61,483 bases of DNA from Rhodospirillaceae bacterium (GCA_018674495.1 JABHAA010000125.1:1-61483), one strand, 5' to 3'. Positions 42,469 through 54,010 are shown, counted from the first letter of the stretch. Notes: generated from the letters alone by a model not told the origin. A program made the numbers and translations.

Positions 42469-44604
42469 ATGGACGGCAATATGATTGACATGGCGATTAC
42501 CGCCGCCATCGCATTGTCCGATCCGATGCGCTTGTCCTTCCTCGCCCTTGGCGTGCTCATAGGCCTGGTCCTCGGTGTTATTCCGGGTCTCGGCGGGCTG
42601 GTCGGGCTGTCGCTGTTGCTGCCATTTACGTTCAATATGGACCCCTTCACGGCGCTGGCCTTCATGATGGGGTTGCAGGCGGTGGTGGTGACCTCGGATA
42701 CCATCCCGGCGGTCCTTTTTGGCGTGCCCGGGACCGTTGGTTCGGCGGCGACGATCCTTGACGGCTATCCGATGGCGCGCAATGGCGAAGCGGGCCGGGC
42801 CTTTGGGGCGGCTTTCACCGCCTCGGTGATTGGCGGACTTTACGGGGCGATGCTGCTTGCCCTTGCCATTCCCATCATTCGCCCGATCATATTACAGATC
42901 GGCTCGCCGGAACTGCTGGCCATCTGCGTCTTCGGCTTGTCGCTGGTTGCGGTGCTCTCGGGCTCGACGCCCTTGAAGGGGTTGGCGGCGGCCTGCATTG
43001 GGCTGATGGTGGCGACCGCCGGCGACGACCCGCAGACCGGCACCCTTCGATGGACTTTCGATACGATCTACCTCTATGACGGCCTGCCGGTCGTGCCGCT
43101 GGCCCTCGGCCTGTTCGCAATCCCCGAGATCGCCGACATGGTGATCACCCGCCAATCCATCTCAGGCGGCGCCAACGCCGGCTCGCGCTGGTCCCAATGG
43201 GAGGGCGTGAAAGACGTCTTCCGCAACAAGTGGCTGGTGCTGCGTTGCGCCAGCATCGGCTCGGGCCTCGGCGCCATACCCGGTATCGGCGCCTCGATCA
43301 TCGATTGGATCGCCTACGGCCACGCGGTCCGTTCGATCAAGGATTCCGGCAAGACCTTCGGCAAGGGCGACGTGCGCGGCGTTATTGCGTCCGAGGCCTC
43401 CAACAACGCCAAGGAAGGCGGCGCGCTTCTTCCGACTATCGCCTTCGGCGTACCCGGTTCGGCCTCGATGGCATTGATCCTCGGCGCCTTTCTCATTCAT
43501 GGGCTGGTGCCGGGACCGGAGTTGCTGGCCAAGCGGCTTGATATTACCTACACGCTGGTTTGGTCGGTCGCCATCGCCAACGTCCTTGGCGCCGGCATCT
43601 GTTTTCTGTTTGCAAACCAGTTGGCCAAGGTCGCCCTGGTCCGTATCGGGATTTTGGCGCCGGTGGTATTGGCCATTACCTATATTGGCGCGTTCCAGGG
43701 GCAAAATTCCTGGGGCGATATATCGGCGCTGCTGATCTTCGGCTTCATCGGCTGGATGATGAAGCGGCTACGCTGGCCGCGGCCGCCGTTGATCCTGGGA
43801 TTTGTTCTCGGCGGGTTGGTTGAGCGTTACATGTTCATTTCCGTCGAACGCTATAGCTGGGAATGGCTGTGGATTTTCCGCGAGGGCACATTCGCTCCCT
43901 GGGTCGATATCATCCTGTTGATGGCACTCTACGGAATATTGGCGCCCGTCATCCGGCGCTGGATCGCCAGGCGGCGCGCCGGCGAAAAAGTTGCCAGGGG
44001 TATCGCATTCCAGCGCCAAAACCTCGATCCCGGCATGTATTTCAATTTCGCTATCCTGGCAATGTTCGTGGCCACCATTACCATCGCGTCCGGATGGGAA
44101 TTCGGCGCCCGGCTGGTGCCTTCTGTGATCGGCTGGGGCGGCGTCATCTTTACCGGCGGCGCGATATTTTCCGGGTTATTCCTGATGCCGGCCAATGCGC
44201 CGGCGGCAATCGCGCCGGAAAGCCGCGCCGAGGCCGAGGCCCTGCAAGGGAGCGCCTTGGGACCCGCCGAGGACGAGGATGTCCATTTCGACATCCAGGC
44301 CGACTACGGCGATCTTTCGGTGCGCACGATTTTCGTCCGCGCGGCGAATTATTTCGCCTGGCTGCTGGCTTTCTTCGCCTCGTCATTCCTGATCGGGCTG
44401 TTGCCGGCCATGTTCCTGTACCTGGTCGGCTACATGCGCTTCGAGGGACGCGAGAGCTGGAAGATGGTGCTCTCGGTCGCGCTGCCACTGTGGTTCGGCT
44501 CCTATTTCCTGTTCCACAAGGTTCTGCTGGTCACTTGGCCACTATCGGTTATCGGAAATTTTTTTCCGGTCCTTCGTACCATCGAATGGGCCAACCTGTT
44601 TTAG
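42469..44604 (+). CDS. tctA: Tripartite tricarboxylate transporter permease, TctA-TctB fusion
   Basis: The first 500 of 711 residues are TctA: a multi-span permease with LVLGVIPGLGGLVGLSLLLPF, the repeat-type FGVPGTVGSAATILDGYPMAR and the matching second-half segment EGGALLPTIAFGVPGSASM. After a hydrophilic linker, the last 200 residues hold about four further membrane segments (FNFAILAMFVATITIASGW, YFAWLLAFFASSFLIGLL) as in the small subunit TctB, normally a separate gene. With the adjacent binding protein it should import a carboxylate using an ion gradient. Confidence 0.87.
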   Translation: MDGNMIDMAITAAIALSDPMRLSFLALGVLIGLVLGVIPGLGGLVGLSLLLPFTFNMDPFTALAFMMGLQAVVVTSDTIPAVLFGVPGTVGSAATILDGYPMARNGEAGRAFGAAFTASVIGGLYGAMLLALAIPIIRPIILQIGSPELLAICVFGLSLVAVLSGSTPLKGLAAACIGLMVATAGDDPQTGTLRWTFDTIYLYDGLPVVPLALGLFAIPEIADMVITRQSISGGANAGSRWSQWEGVKDVFRNKWLVLRCASIGSGLGAIPGIGASIIDWIAYGHAVRSIKDSGKTFGKGDVRGVIASEASNNAKEGGALLPTIAFGVPGSASMALILGAFLIHGLVPGPELLAKRLDITYTLVWSVAIANVLGAGICFLFANQLAKVALVRIGILAPVVLAITYIGAFQGQNSWGDISALLIFGFIGWMMKRLRWPRPPLILGFVLGGLVERYMFISVERYSWEWLWIFREGTFAPWVDIILLMALYGILAPVIRRWIARRRAGEKVARGIAFQRQNLDPGMYFNFAILAMFVATITIASGWEFGARLVPSVIGWGGVIFTGGAIFSGLFLMPANAPAAIAPESRAEAEALQGSALGPAEDEDVHFDIQADYGDLSVRTIFVRAANYFAWLLAFFASSFLIGLLPAMFLYLVGYMRFEGRESWKMVLSVALPLWFGSYFLFHKVLLVTWPLSVIGNFFPVLRTIEWANLF

Positions 44605-44825
44605 CCGCTGAAATCCGGGGAAGTGAATTTCGGGACAAAGTTCGATAAATATTATTTCAAATGATAGCGTTTGAGGGTTACAACTTAGGAAACCAGAACC
44701 CGGTCTAACGAAACTGGTAATTATGATGCGCAATTCGGGTCCACGTGCATCGATTGGATAATGGCGGCAGCGCTCAAGAATGCGTCACAGCCGGTCCGTC
44801 ATATTACGGCAACAGGGAGAATGAC
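44605..44825. other. Gap between transporter genes
   Basis: The 221 bases between the permease and its binding protein hold no recognised gene. A+T-rich segments near 44645 to 44700 may contain a promoter giving extra expression of the binding protein, a common need for such systems. Confidence 0.3.
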
Positions 44826-45866
44826 ATGTTTCAGAAAATCGCAATTGGACTGGCTTCTGCGTTGGTCCTGTTTTTGACGGCCCCGTCGTCCAACACCGCG
44901 GCTGCCGGTGAAATCGAGGATTTCTATAGCGGCAAGACCATCACCATTTATATCGGCTTCGGTTTTGGCGGCACCTACGGCAAATATTCCCGAACCATGG
45001 CACAGCATTTGACCAAGCACATCCCGGGACATCCAAAGCTTATCGTCAAGTCGATGCCCGGCGCCGGCGGTCTCAAGATGGCCAATTTCGCATACAACGC
45101 CATGCCAAAAGGTGGCTATCATTTCCTGGTACCACCGGATTCGTCGGTGGTCTCGCAGCTATTGCGGCCAAAAAAGGTGCGCTTCAAATCCCAGGACTTT
45201 ACCTGGCTCGGCGCCACCAATCAGACCAACACGATTTTCGTGGTGCGCAGTGATACTGGCGTCCGGAAATGGCAGGACATGCGGACCAAACAAGTGATTT
45301 CCGGCAACACCGGCCCGGGATCGACGGCGTTCCTGATCCCGGCGATGATGAAATCCATGCTCGGTCTGAAAATCAAACAGATCGCCGGCTACAAGGGGTC
45401 GAGCAAGACCATCCTGGCGATGGAGCAGGGCGAGCATCAGGGAACGGCATTCAACTGGCTGGCCTGGTATTCGAAAGTCCCCCATTGGTTCGATAAAGGT
45501 AAGGAATTCGCCTATCCGATATTGCAGACCGGCGTCTACAAGGATCCGGCCCTGCCCAACGTTCCGATGATGAAGAACTTGGTGGCCAAGGAACATGTTC
45601 CGATTGTTAACTTCATGGCGACCTTGGGGATTATCGGTCGTGGCCTGGCGTTGCCACCCGGCGCGCCCAAGAAATTGGTCGAGCCGCTGCGCACGGCGTT
45701 CGCCAACATGGTCAAGGATCCGGCCTACATCGCCGACGCCGAGAAGGCCCGTCTCAGAGTGTTGTACACCTCTGGCGCGGATATCCAAAAGTTTGTCAAT
45801 GGCGCGATCTCCAAAGCCAATCCGGAAGTCGTGGGTGCGGCGCGCAAGCTGATCTTCGGCAAGTAG
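44826..45866 (+). CDS. tctC: Tripartite tricarboxylate transporter substrate-binding protein (Bug/TctC family)
   Basis: The 346-residue periplasmic protein starts at ATG 44826, with GGGAG seven to nine bases upstream, and has a typical signal peptide (ASALVLFLTAPSSNTAAA). The mature part shows the Bug fold markers: YSGKTITIYIGFGFGGTY near the start, VKSMPGAGGLKMANF and an Asp-containing ligand loop. An in-frame ATG 27 codons earlier would precede the signal peptide and is rejected. The ligand is probably a carboxylate, not identifiable. Confidence 0.88.
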   Translation: MFQKIAIGLASALVLFLTAPSSNTAAAGEIEDFYSGKTITIYIGFGFGGTYGKYSRTMAQHLTKHIPGHPKLIVKSMPGAGGLKMANFAYNAMPKGGYHFLVPPDSSVVSQLLRPKKVRFKSQDFTWLGATNQTNTIFVVRSDTGVRKWQDMRTKQVISGNTGPGSTAFLIPAMMKSMLGLKIKQIAGYKGSSKTILAMEQGEHQGTAFNWLAWYSKVPHWFDKGKEFAYPILQTGVYKDPALPNVPMMKNLVAKEHVPIVNFMATLGIIGRGLALPPGAPKKLVEPLRTAFANMVKDPAYIADAEKARLRVLYTSGADIQKFVNGAISKANPEVVGAARKLIFGK

Positions 45867-45879
45867 CGTTTAAAAGAGT

Positions 45880-45951
45880 GGCGGAGGGCTGCCCCCAAGC
45901 TGCCCTCCGCCGGTGAATGCGGCGGCGGATCCCGCGATTGCCGCCGCATTC
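45880..45951. terminator. Two tandem perfect hairpins between convergent tctC and tadC
   Basis: The first stem is GGCGGAGGGC (45880 to 45889) with GCCCTCCGCC (45902 to 45911). The second is GAATGCGGCGGC (45915 to 45926) with GCCGCCGCATTC (45940 to 45951). Both are perfect and G+C-rich, and they lie between two genes that converge, so they probably end transcription from both sides. Neither has a strong T-run, so Rho or RNA-stabilising action is possible. Confidence 0.7.
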
Positions 45952-45973
45952 GAAACTTGGAATGTCTAAAATC

Positions 45974-46933
45974 CTACATGCCGGACAACGCATCGATGGT
46001 GCGGATGGCAGCCGGGCCAAGCAGCACAATAAATAAGGTCGGCAGGATAAAGACGATCATCGGGATGGTCAGAGTAGCCGGCAGTTTGGCCGCTTTTTCT
46101 TCCGCCCTCATCATGCGCTCGTCCCGGTATTCGCCGGACAGTACGCGCAACGCGTTGGCCAGGGGGGTGCCGTATTTTTCGGTCTGCACCAGGGTATTGA
46201 TGACGCCGCGAAGCGCCGGCAAATCGGTGCGCACCAAAAGATTGGCGAGCGCCGTCTTGCGGTCAGGCAAAAAGCCCAGTTCCATGGCCGTCAATTTTAA
46301 TTCGTCCGCCAATTCTGGCGCGCCGCCGCCAAGCTCGCCCGACACCCGCACCAACGCCGCATCCAGCCCAAGCCCTGCCTCGACACAGATAACCAGTAGA
46401 TCGAGGGCATCGGGCAGCGCTCGCTGCATAGCCTTGCGCCGTTTGCCGGCTTGATAGCGGACAACCCAATCGGGCAGGAACAATCCGAGCGCCGCCGCCG
46501 CAACCAGCGCTAGAATGCGCGGCATGGCCTCCAACGCACCCAACCCGGCTAGGAATATCAGCCCGAACGCTGCGCCTGCGAGAAGCACAGGCAAGGCCAG
46601 CTTGGCCACCAGATAGACGATAAGCGCATCGGCAGACCGCCAACCCGCCTTGGTCAGGCTTTTCTCCGCATCGCTCGCCAGTTTACCACGCAACAGATCA
46701 AGACGCTGGACGGCGCGGCGCATCAACGACAGCGCGCGCTCCGGCTTCGAGCGGCGCACCGGGCCCATCATCGCCCCCTTCAATTCATCGCGCCGTCTGG
46801 CCAAGACCTTGATGCGCCCGCGCATGGGATTTTTGGCGATCAACCCGTACCAGACCGCGAGCACCGAGAAAAAAGCGGAGGCGAAGACGGTCATCGTAAT
46901 AACGGTCTCGTCGGAGAGAATTTCTAAACTCAT
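45974..46933 (-). CDS. tadC: Tad pilus inner-membrane platform protein TadC
   Basis: The 319-residue type II secretion F-domain protein has an N-terminal membrane segment, a middle pair and a C-terminal one (LTIPMIVFILPTLFIVLLGP). The GspF core ALPDALDLLVICVEAGLGLD followed by PLANALRVLSGEYRDERMMR marks TadC. With TadB it forms the platform on which the CpaF ATPase drives pilus assembly. It overlaps tadB by four bases and is the last gene of the tad operon. Confidence 0.92.
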   Translation of the reverse strand: MSLEILSDETVITMTVFASAFFSVLAVWYGLIAKNPMRGRIKVLARRRDELKGAMMGPVRRSKPERALSLMRRAVQRLDLLRGKLASDAEKSLTKAGWRSADALIVYLVAKLALPVLLAGAAFGLIFLAGLGALEAMPRILALVAAAALGLFLPDWVVRYQAGKRRKAMQRALPDALDLLVICVEAGLGLDAALVRVSGELGGGAPELADELKLTAMELGFLPDRKTALANLLVRTDLPALRGVINTLVQTEKYGTPLANALRVLSGEYRDERMMRAEEKAAKLPATLTIPMIVFILPTLFIVLLGPAAIRTIDALSGM

Positions 46934-47915
46934 GGCTCAAACCTCACCATTCTGAACATGATGCCGACGCCGGTCACCAGCATGGCGACGCCGACGGCAA
47001 CCGCCGTGTGGCCTCGGGGGTCGATAAACAGCATCATCGCGTAATCGGCATTCAGCACCATCAGGATGGCGAGCATGAGAAACGGAAGCGAGCCCAGGAT
47101 ATAGGCGCTGGCCCGGGCTTCCGAAGACATTGCCTTGACCTTCTGCTTCATCTGTTTGCGCTTGCGCAGGATGTCGGAAAGGTTGGCCAGGGTCTCGGCC
47201 AGATTGCCGCCGGTTTCCCGCTGCACATTGAGGGTGATGACGAAAAAATTAAAATCCGCCGTGTTCAGCCGCCTGGCCGTCGCCCACAAGGCATCGTCCA
47301 GAGACTGGCCAAGGCGCGCCGCATCGGCAATGGCGCGAAATTCCAGACCCACCGGATCGGCCATCTCGGTGCCGATGGTGTTGATGCATTCCGATACCGG
47401 CAGACCGGAGCGAAGCCCACGCACCATTAGATCGATGCCGTCCGGAAACAAATTGGTAAAGGCCTTGGCGCGGCGCTCGCCCAGAAATCCAACCACCTTG
47501 TGCGGCAGCAACAATCCCGCTGCCAGACCGGAGAGGGCCGCCGGCACGAGGTCCAGTCCCCCGGCCAAGGCAGCGGCAAATCCTGCCACTAACCCGACCA
47601 GGAGACTGACACCAGCGTAACCCCCAACCGAAATTCTTTTGCCGGTGCGGTCCAAGCGGGCGCGCAGGATTTCCGGCTTGGGCAAGACCGAATTGACCAA
47701 GGCCTCGATAACCGGAAAGCGCTTCGGATCGGTGCGCCGCAAGTCGCCCGGCGCGGCGGTGCCGACATGGGCCTGCGCTTCCAGCCGCTGGCGCAGTTTG
47801 GCCGCCCGCTTGTTAAATTTTTTGGCGCGCGCGCCGAGCAACGACAACAAGGCGAACAGACCGGCGATAAAGGCAACTGATGCGCCAACAAACACGATAA
47901 GTTCGGCACTGGTCA

Positions 47916-47916
<1 letters not shown>
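46930..47916 (-). CDS. tadB: Tad pilus inner-membrane platform protein TadB
   Basis: The 328-residue type II secretion F-domain protein has an N-terminal membrane helix, an ARLDRTG linker, two central helices, the core LFPDGIDLMVRGLRSGLPVSE, NVQRETGGNLAETLANLSDI, and a C-terminal helix. It partners TadC. It overlaps both neighbours by one to four bases, so cpaF, tadB and tadC are translationally coupled. Confidence 0.92.
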
Positions 47917-49538
<1,622 letters not shown>

Positions 49539-49542
49539 GGCT

Positions 49543-50757
49543 CTAACCCCGTTTCAACAGGCCAAGCAGCCCGCTTTTTTTGGGATCGCCGAAACCGGCC
49601 ACATCCTTGATGAGTTGCAGATAGGCCTTGGCCGCCGCTCCGTTTGGCGCCGCTTGGGGAAGCGCTACGGCTTCCGATGCGGCGCGCGCCAACGACTTGG
49701 CATCGTACGGCACGACGTGATCGACGGCGCATCCGAGCGTCCCTTCGAAATCCGCCTTTTCCACTTCGGCACCCTTGAAGCGGCCGGTCTGGGCGAGCGT
49801 CACGACGACGCGCGCGTCCGGCGCGGCAGCCGTCACGGCGGTGATGATCTGCTTGGTGTCGCGAAGGCCCGCCAGGGACGCGTCCGAGACCAACACCACC
49901 CGGTTGGCGCCGGCCAGAATGGCCGTATCGGCCTGCAATAGGGCGCGTGGCACATCCCACACGATCTCATCGAAGCCGACCCGCAGCAGATCATTCATGG
50001 CGGCAAAGGCATCGACGTCCAGGCGGCTCGACTGATCGAGGGATTCTTCGGCGGAAAGCACCATCAGATTGTCCGATTGGCGGACCATGGCGCGGGCCAG
50101 GAACAACTCATCAATTCTGTCCGGGTTGGCAAGCGCTTCGCTCAATCCCCTGCCCGGCTCCAAATCCAGCATCAGCGCCGCCGTGCCGAAATTAAGATCA
50201 AGATCGAACAACACCGTCTTTTTTTCGAACTTGTGAGCCATCAACCAGGCCGACGAAATTGCCGCCGTGGATGCCCCGGCGCCGCCGCGAACCCCGACGA
50301 AGGCGGTAACCGGCGTTGCGGGCGCATTGCTTTTGTCTTCTTTTTTTGGCGCCGTCATCGCCTGCAAGGCACCCGCCAGGGCATCGGCGGCAACCGGTTT
50401 GACCAGATAGTCGTTCACGCCAAGGCCCACAATATCCCGGTAAAGGGCGACATCGTTTTGGGTGCCGATGGCCAATACCTGGACACCGGCATCACAGACC
50501 GCGGCCAGATGGCCGAAATCGGCGAGCGGATCGGAAGAGCCGGAAATGTCGGCAATGACGATGGCCGGCGTCGGCGCAATGCTCAAATGCTCAATCGCCT
50601 GATCGATGCCGCCGGCGATGACGTGATCGCCGGACCAGCCGAAATCCCCGGCGGCGGCGGCCACGACAGCGCGCGTCGCTGCATCGGTGACAGAGGCGAA
50701 GAAGGGCGCCGTCTGGGCCTCGTTCGACGCCGGTTTTAAGGAGGCGAGGACACTCAT
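49543..50757 (-). CDS. cpaE: Pilus assembly protein CpaE/TadZ
   Basis: The 404-residue protein has a receiver-like N-terminal domain (about 25 to 135) and a ParA/MinD-like ATPase domain. The Walker A in the latter is the deviant form GVRGGAGAST, lacking the usual signature lysine, as is normal for TadZ/CpaE proteins. It positions the pilus machine at the cell pole. The start is ATG 50757, which overlaps the cpaD stop by four bases; a longer open frame runs upstream inside cpaD but is arginine-rich and not credible. Confidence 0.9.
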   Translation of the reverse strand: MSVLASLKPASNEAQTAPFFASVTDAATRAVVAAAAGDFGWSGDHVIAGGIDQAIEHLSIAPTPAIVIADISGSSDPLADFGHLAAVCDAGVQVLAIGTQNDVALYRDIVGLGVNDYLVKPVAADALAGALQAMTAPKKEDKSNAPATPVTAFVGVRGGAGASTAAISSAWLMAHKFEKKTVLFDLDLNFGTAALMLDLEPGRGLSEALANPDRIDELFLARAMVRQSDNLMVLSAEESLDQSSRLDVDAFAAMNDLLRVGFDEIVWDVPRALLQADTAILAGANRVVLVSDASLAGLRDTKQIITAVTAAAPDARVVVTLAQTGRFKGAEVEKADFEGTLGCAVDHVVPYDAKSLARAASEAVALPQAAPNGAAAKAYLQLIKDVAGFGDPKKSGLLGLLKRG

Positions 50758-51179
50758 TTCTCTTCTCCGCCGCCGGTGGTCTCGGCGGGCGCCGATGCGC
50801 CGTCCAACAATGGCTTGGTCTCGCCAGCCCGGTAGCGCCCAATTGCGGCGGCGCCGACGGCCCCATCGGCGGTACCCGGTTTGCGCCCGAACCAGGCATC
50901 GGCCGGATTGGCGAGCATAGCGCCAAGATTGGCGGCATCGGCGCAGCCGAAATTGGAGTGCACGGAGTTGGAATAATTGACCCGTGTCGGCTTGGTCCAA
51001 TCTGGGCATCCGGGTACCGTCAGGACAACGCCGTCCACTGTCATGGTGGCGTTGAGCAATTTGCGCTGGCTGCCCCGGTCTAGATCATTGATGAAACTTT
51101 CCGAACAACCGGCGAGCACTAAGATACCGAACGCCGTTGCGATGGTGCGCATGCGGGGGGTGATTTGGGGATAGGTCAT
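50754..51179 (-). CDS. cpaD: Pilus assembly lipoprotein CpaD
   Basis: The 141-residue lipoprotein has signal IATAFGILVLAGC and the CpaD core NFGCADAANLGAMLANPADA followed by RYRAGE. CpaD is an outer-membrane-associated partner of the secretin. This version is shorter than the usual 200-plus residues, with the N-terminal beta region reduced. Its place between cpaC and cpaE is the normal order. Confidence 0.85.
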   Translation of the reverse strand: MTYPQITPRMRTIATAFGILVLAGCSESFINDLDRGSQRKLLNATMTVDGVVLTVPGCPDWTKPTRVNYSNSVHSNFGCADAANLGAMLANPADAWFGRKPGTADGAVGAAAIGRYRAGETKPLLDGASAPAETTGGGEEK

Positions 51180-51202
51180 GGGGGCTCTCCTACCGTTTGA
51201 GC

Positions 51203-52570
51203 TTAATTCAACTGGAAGCCGACTGGGCCGATGAGGTTTGAGCCGTCATGGCGGCGGCGGCGGATCGCACCGGCGGAGGCGCTGCGGCGGTTTTCGCCGC
51301 CAGAGGTGTAGCGCTGGGCATCGTGGGGCGACACGTAGCCATCGGTGGGCGCCGCCAGCTGCTGGGAGACGGGCTTCACAAGATACGGCGTGACGATAAT
51401 CACTAATTCGCTCTCGTCGCGCTGGAAGCGGTCGGACTTGAACAGGGCGCCCAGCACCGGAATATCGCCGAGGCCGGGGAATTTGGAAATATCGTGGGTC
51501 ACATTGTTCTGAATTAGCCCGGCGATGGCGAAGCTCTGGCCGCTACCGAGTTCGACCGTGGTCTCCACCCGGCGCGTGGTCAAAGACGGTATCTGAAAGT
51601 TGTTCAAGGTCACCGCGTTGGTCGAGGAAAGCTGGCTGACTTCCGGGCGCACATGCAGATTGACCCGGTTATTGCCGATGATGGTGGGCGTGAAGGCCAG
51701 CGACACGCCGAACTTCTTGAAATCGATGGTTACCGTGCCGTCGGAGCCGGGCACCAGGATCGGGAACTCACCGCCGGCCAGGAAACTTGCGGTCTCGCCG
51801 TTGGTGGCGGTCAGGTTGGGCTCGGCCAATACTTGCACCAGGCCTTCTTCTTCGAGCGCGTCGATAACGGCGTTGAAGGAGAAACTCTGCAACGTGCCGC
51901 CGCCGGTGATGGCGTTAATGGCGCTCGACGAAAACGGGTTGGCGGTGGCAACGCCAAGGGCGAGGCCACCGAGGGAACCGGCCACGGTCCAATTGAAGCC
52001 AAGCTGCTTATCGACGCCCCTTGAAATCTCGGCAATGCGGACGCGAAGATTGACCTGGTTGGGCGCATCGACGTTGAGCCGGTTGAGGACGGTGCCGCCC
52101 TCGGTCAGGAACTTTTCGGCCATGCGCTGGATGGCTTCGGCTTGGCTGGCAGACCCGACAGTGCCTTCGACGATGATGGAGCTTTCGATGCTGTCGATAA
52201 AGATCTCGGCGCCGGGGACCAAGGAACGGACGGCCTGGCGCAGTCGGCCCAAGTTGTGACTGACGTTGACCGGAATATTGGCCAGCACCTGCTCCTTGGC
52301 ATCGACCGCGAACAAAGTGGTCTGACCGGGCTTCTTGGCTAGAAGATAGATCAGGCGCGGCGATTTCACCTGGATATCGGCGATCTCGGGATCGGCGACG
52401 AACACGGTCCGGGCCGGCGCTTCGAGGCGCACCAATTTGCCCTTTGAGACTTCAAGTTGCAGCGCATCGCCGCCGCCATCGATGATTTCCACCGCCTGGG
52501 CGGGGTCAAACGCGGCCAGCATCGACACCAGAGCTGCCGCGAAGAACAATTTGGAAGATCGGATTATCAT
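51203..52570 (-). CDS. cpaC: Outer-membrane secretin CpaC/RcpA
   Basis: The 455-residue protein begins with signal peptide LFFAAALVSMLAAFDPAQA, then the secretin N-terminal domain (LVRLEAPARTVFVADPEIAD), a BON-like domain (IIVEGTVGSASQAEAIQRMA) and the secretin domain (VLAEPNLTATNGETASFLAG, LGDIPVLGALFKSDRFQRDE). It forms the pore for the Flp pilus. ATG 52570 was chosen for the GGGGGAGG site five bases before it; a start 37 codons earlier would bury the signal peptide. Confidence 0.92.
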   Translation of the reverse strand: MIIRSSKLFFAAALVSMLAAFDPAQAVEIIDGGGDALQLEVSKGKLVRLEAPARTVFVADPEIADIQVKSPRLIYLLAKKPGQTTLFAVDAKEQVLANIPVNVSHNLGRLRQAVRSLVPGAEIFIDSIESSIIVEGTVGSASQAEAIQRMAEKFLTEGGTVLNRLNVDAPNQVNLRVRIAEISRGVDKQLGFNWTVAGSLGGLALGVATANPFSSSAINAITGGGTLQSFSFNAVIDALEEEGLVQVLAEPNLTATNGETASFLAGGEFPILVPGSDGTVTIDFKKFGVSLAFTPTIIGNNRVNLHVRPEVSQLSSTNAVTLNNFQIPSLTTRRVETTVELGSGQSFAIAGLIQNNVTHDISKFPGLGDIPVLGALFKSDRFQRDESELVIIVTPYLVKPVSQQLAAPTDGYVSPHDAQRYTSGGENRRSASAGAIRRRRHDGSNLIGPVGFQLN

Positions 52571-52586
52571 GTCGGCCTCCCCCTTT

Positions 52587-53492
52587 TTAAAATTTGGCTT
52601 TTTCGGCCGTGGAGCCGCGCAAAACCTGCACTTGCGGTTTTTGGCGGCGGGGGCCGGAGCGGCCAATAGAAAAGACATCATTGTCCAAAGTGAAATTGCG
52701 CTTGGAGACGCGGGCGGTAGCAGCGGCGCCGCCGGCGGCGGTCTCGAGACCGGCCAAGTCGCCTACATCATCGGCGCGCGCCAAGCTTTGCAGGCTTAAG
52801 GATATGGCGCCCATATGCAGGCCAATGGCGATTTTTTCCGCCTCTTTAGGGTTCACTTCCAGGGTCACGTTCTTGACCACCTTCACCTTGCCATCGGTCT
52901 GTTCGGTCTTCTGGTCGATGGCGATGACGCGGATAGCGGCCAGCAAAGTCTTGGATACATAGCGGGTGCGCTTTTTGCCGCGGGCATCGTCGCTATTGAA
53001 CTTGACCGTCAGGATTAGATCCACCTTGTCGCCTGGAAAGACAAAGCCGGCGATCCCGGTGGTGGCGTTTACCGGCACCGATACGGCGCGGGCGCCAGGG
53101 CTCAGGACGGCGGCCAGGAAACCACGGTCGCCGGGCTGCACAACTCGCTTCGGCGTCAACGGCTCACCGGCGTTAATCGAGGCCCGGACGACAGCGCCGA
53201 TGAGGGATTTCCGGGCCGTTTCGGTCTCATCATCAGAGCCGCGGCGCACCACATAGCCATCGGCGACGCCGTTTTCGGGCCAGGGCTGCCATTTGAAATG
53301 CTTTTCGCGAAGAAACGCGCCGGCGCTCAAATCGGAAGCCGCCACCAGCACCGCCGTCGCCGGCGTCTGCTTAATCTCCTCGGCCGCGGCCGGTTGCGCC
53401 TTTTGCGCGGCGACCCAGTTGCGCGCGAACAAAGCCGTCGATGCGGCCGCACCGAGGGCGAAGATGACAAGGATGATAACGCGAATGGTCAT
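52587..53492 (-). CDS. cpaB: Pilus assembly protein CpaB/RcpC
   Basis: The 301-residue protein has an N-terminal membrane anchor (IILVIFALGAAASTALFA). A SAF domain follows (AVLVAASDLSAGAFLREKHF), then the CpaB core RAVSVPVNATTGIAGFVFPG with KVDLILTV. It is a periplasmic partner of the secretin. It lies 16 bases before cpaC and 14 after the prepilin peptidase gene. Confidence 0.9.
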   Translation of the reverse strand: MTIRVIILVIFALGAAASTALFARNWVAAQKAQPAAAEEIKQTPATAVLVAASDLSAGAFLREKHFKWQPWPENGVADGYVVRRGSDDETETARKSLIGAVVRASINAGEPLTPKRVVQPGDRGFLAAVLSPGARAVSVPVNATTGIAGFVFPGDKVDLILTVKFNSDDARGKKRTRYVSKTLLAAIRVIAIDQKTEQTDGKVKVVKNVTLEVNPKEAEKIAIGLHMGAISLSLQSLARADDVGDLAGLETAAGGAAATARVSKRNFTLDNDVFSIGRSGPRRQKPQVQVLRGSTAEKAKF

Positions 53493-53506
53493 GGTTCTCT
53501 CTCCGC

Positions 53507-54010
53507 TCAGGCTGCGATTAATTGGAGGCCGACGACGGCGCCGCCGGCGGCGATGGCGACGCCGTAAGGCAAAACGTCACCCTGAAAAACGGCGCTCAGG
53601 CGGTGCTGACCGACAGTTTCGGCGGCCAGCGCCAGGGCGTGGCGGGCAGACGTCATCATCAGAATGGCCAGCACACCGCCCACCAGCGTGGTGGCGAGCA
53701 CAAAATCAGCCAAATACGCCGGGCCGGCCCAAAGCGCCAGGGCGGTCAGCATTTTGGCATCGCCGCCGCCGATCAGCCCAAAGCCAAAAAGAAGAGCCGA
53801 TACCGCAAAGGCGCCGCCGGCGATCAGAAGCGCAAAGCTCCAATCAACATGGGTGTCATTGAAAATTACATAAACTGGGAACAGGCCCGCGACGATCAGG
53901 TTGATGGTATTGGGGATACGATATGTCCGCACATCCGAGATTGCACCGGTGATGGCCAAAACCATCATGGCGGCGACAATATAATCGGAAGCTGTTTCGG
54001 GCAGGTACAT
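53507..54010 (-). CDS. cpaA: Prepilin peptidase CpaA/TadV
   Basis: The 167-residue membrane protein has the two catalytic aspartates of A24 peptidases: one in GAISDVRTYRIPN and one in GLIGGGDAKMLTALALW (GxGD motif). It cleaves the Flp prepilin and the TadE-like pseudopilins. The start is ATG 54010 because the upstream reading overlaps the tandem hairpins. It is separated from flp by those hairpins, so it is probably expressed at a lower level. Confidence 0.88.
   Translation of the reverse strand: MYLPETASDYIVAAMMVLAITGAISDVRTYRIPNTINLIVAGLFPVYVIFNDTHVDWSFALLIAGGAFAVSALLFGFGLIGGGDAKMLTALALWAGPAYLADFVLATTLVGGVLAILMMTSARHALALAAETVGQHRLSAVFQGDVLPYGVAIAAGGAVVGLQLIAA

Noticed and set aside
50758..51009. 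Arginine-rich upstream extension of cpaE
   Set aside because: It lies inside cpaD in another frame, and the ATG at 50757 overlaps the cpaD stop in the usual coupled way.
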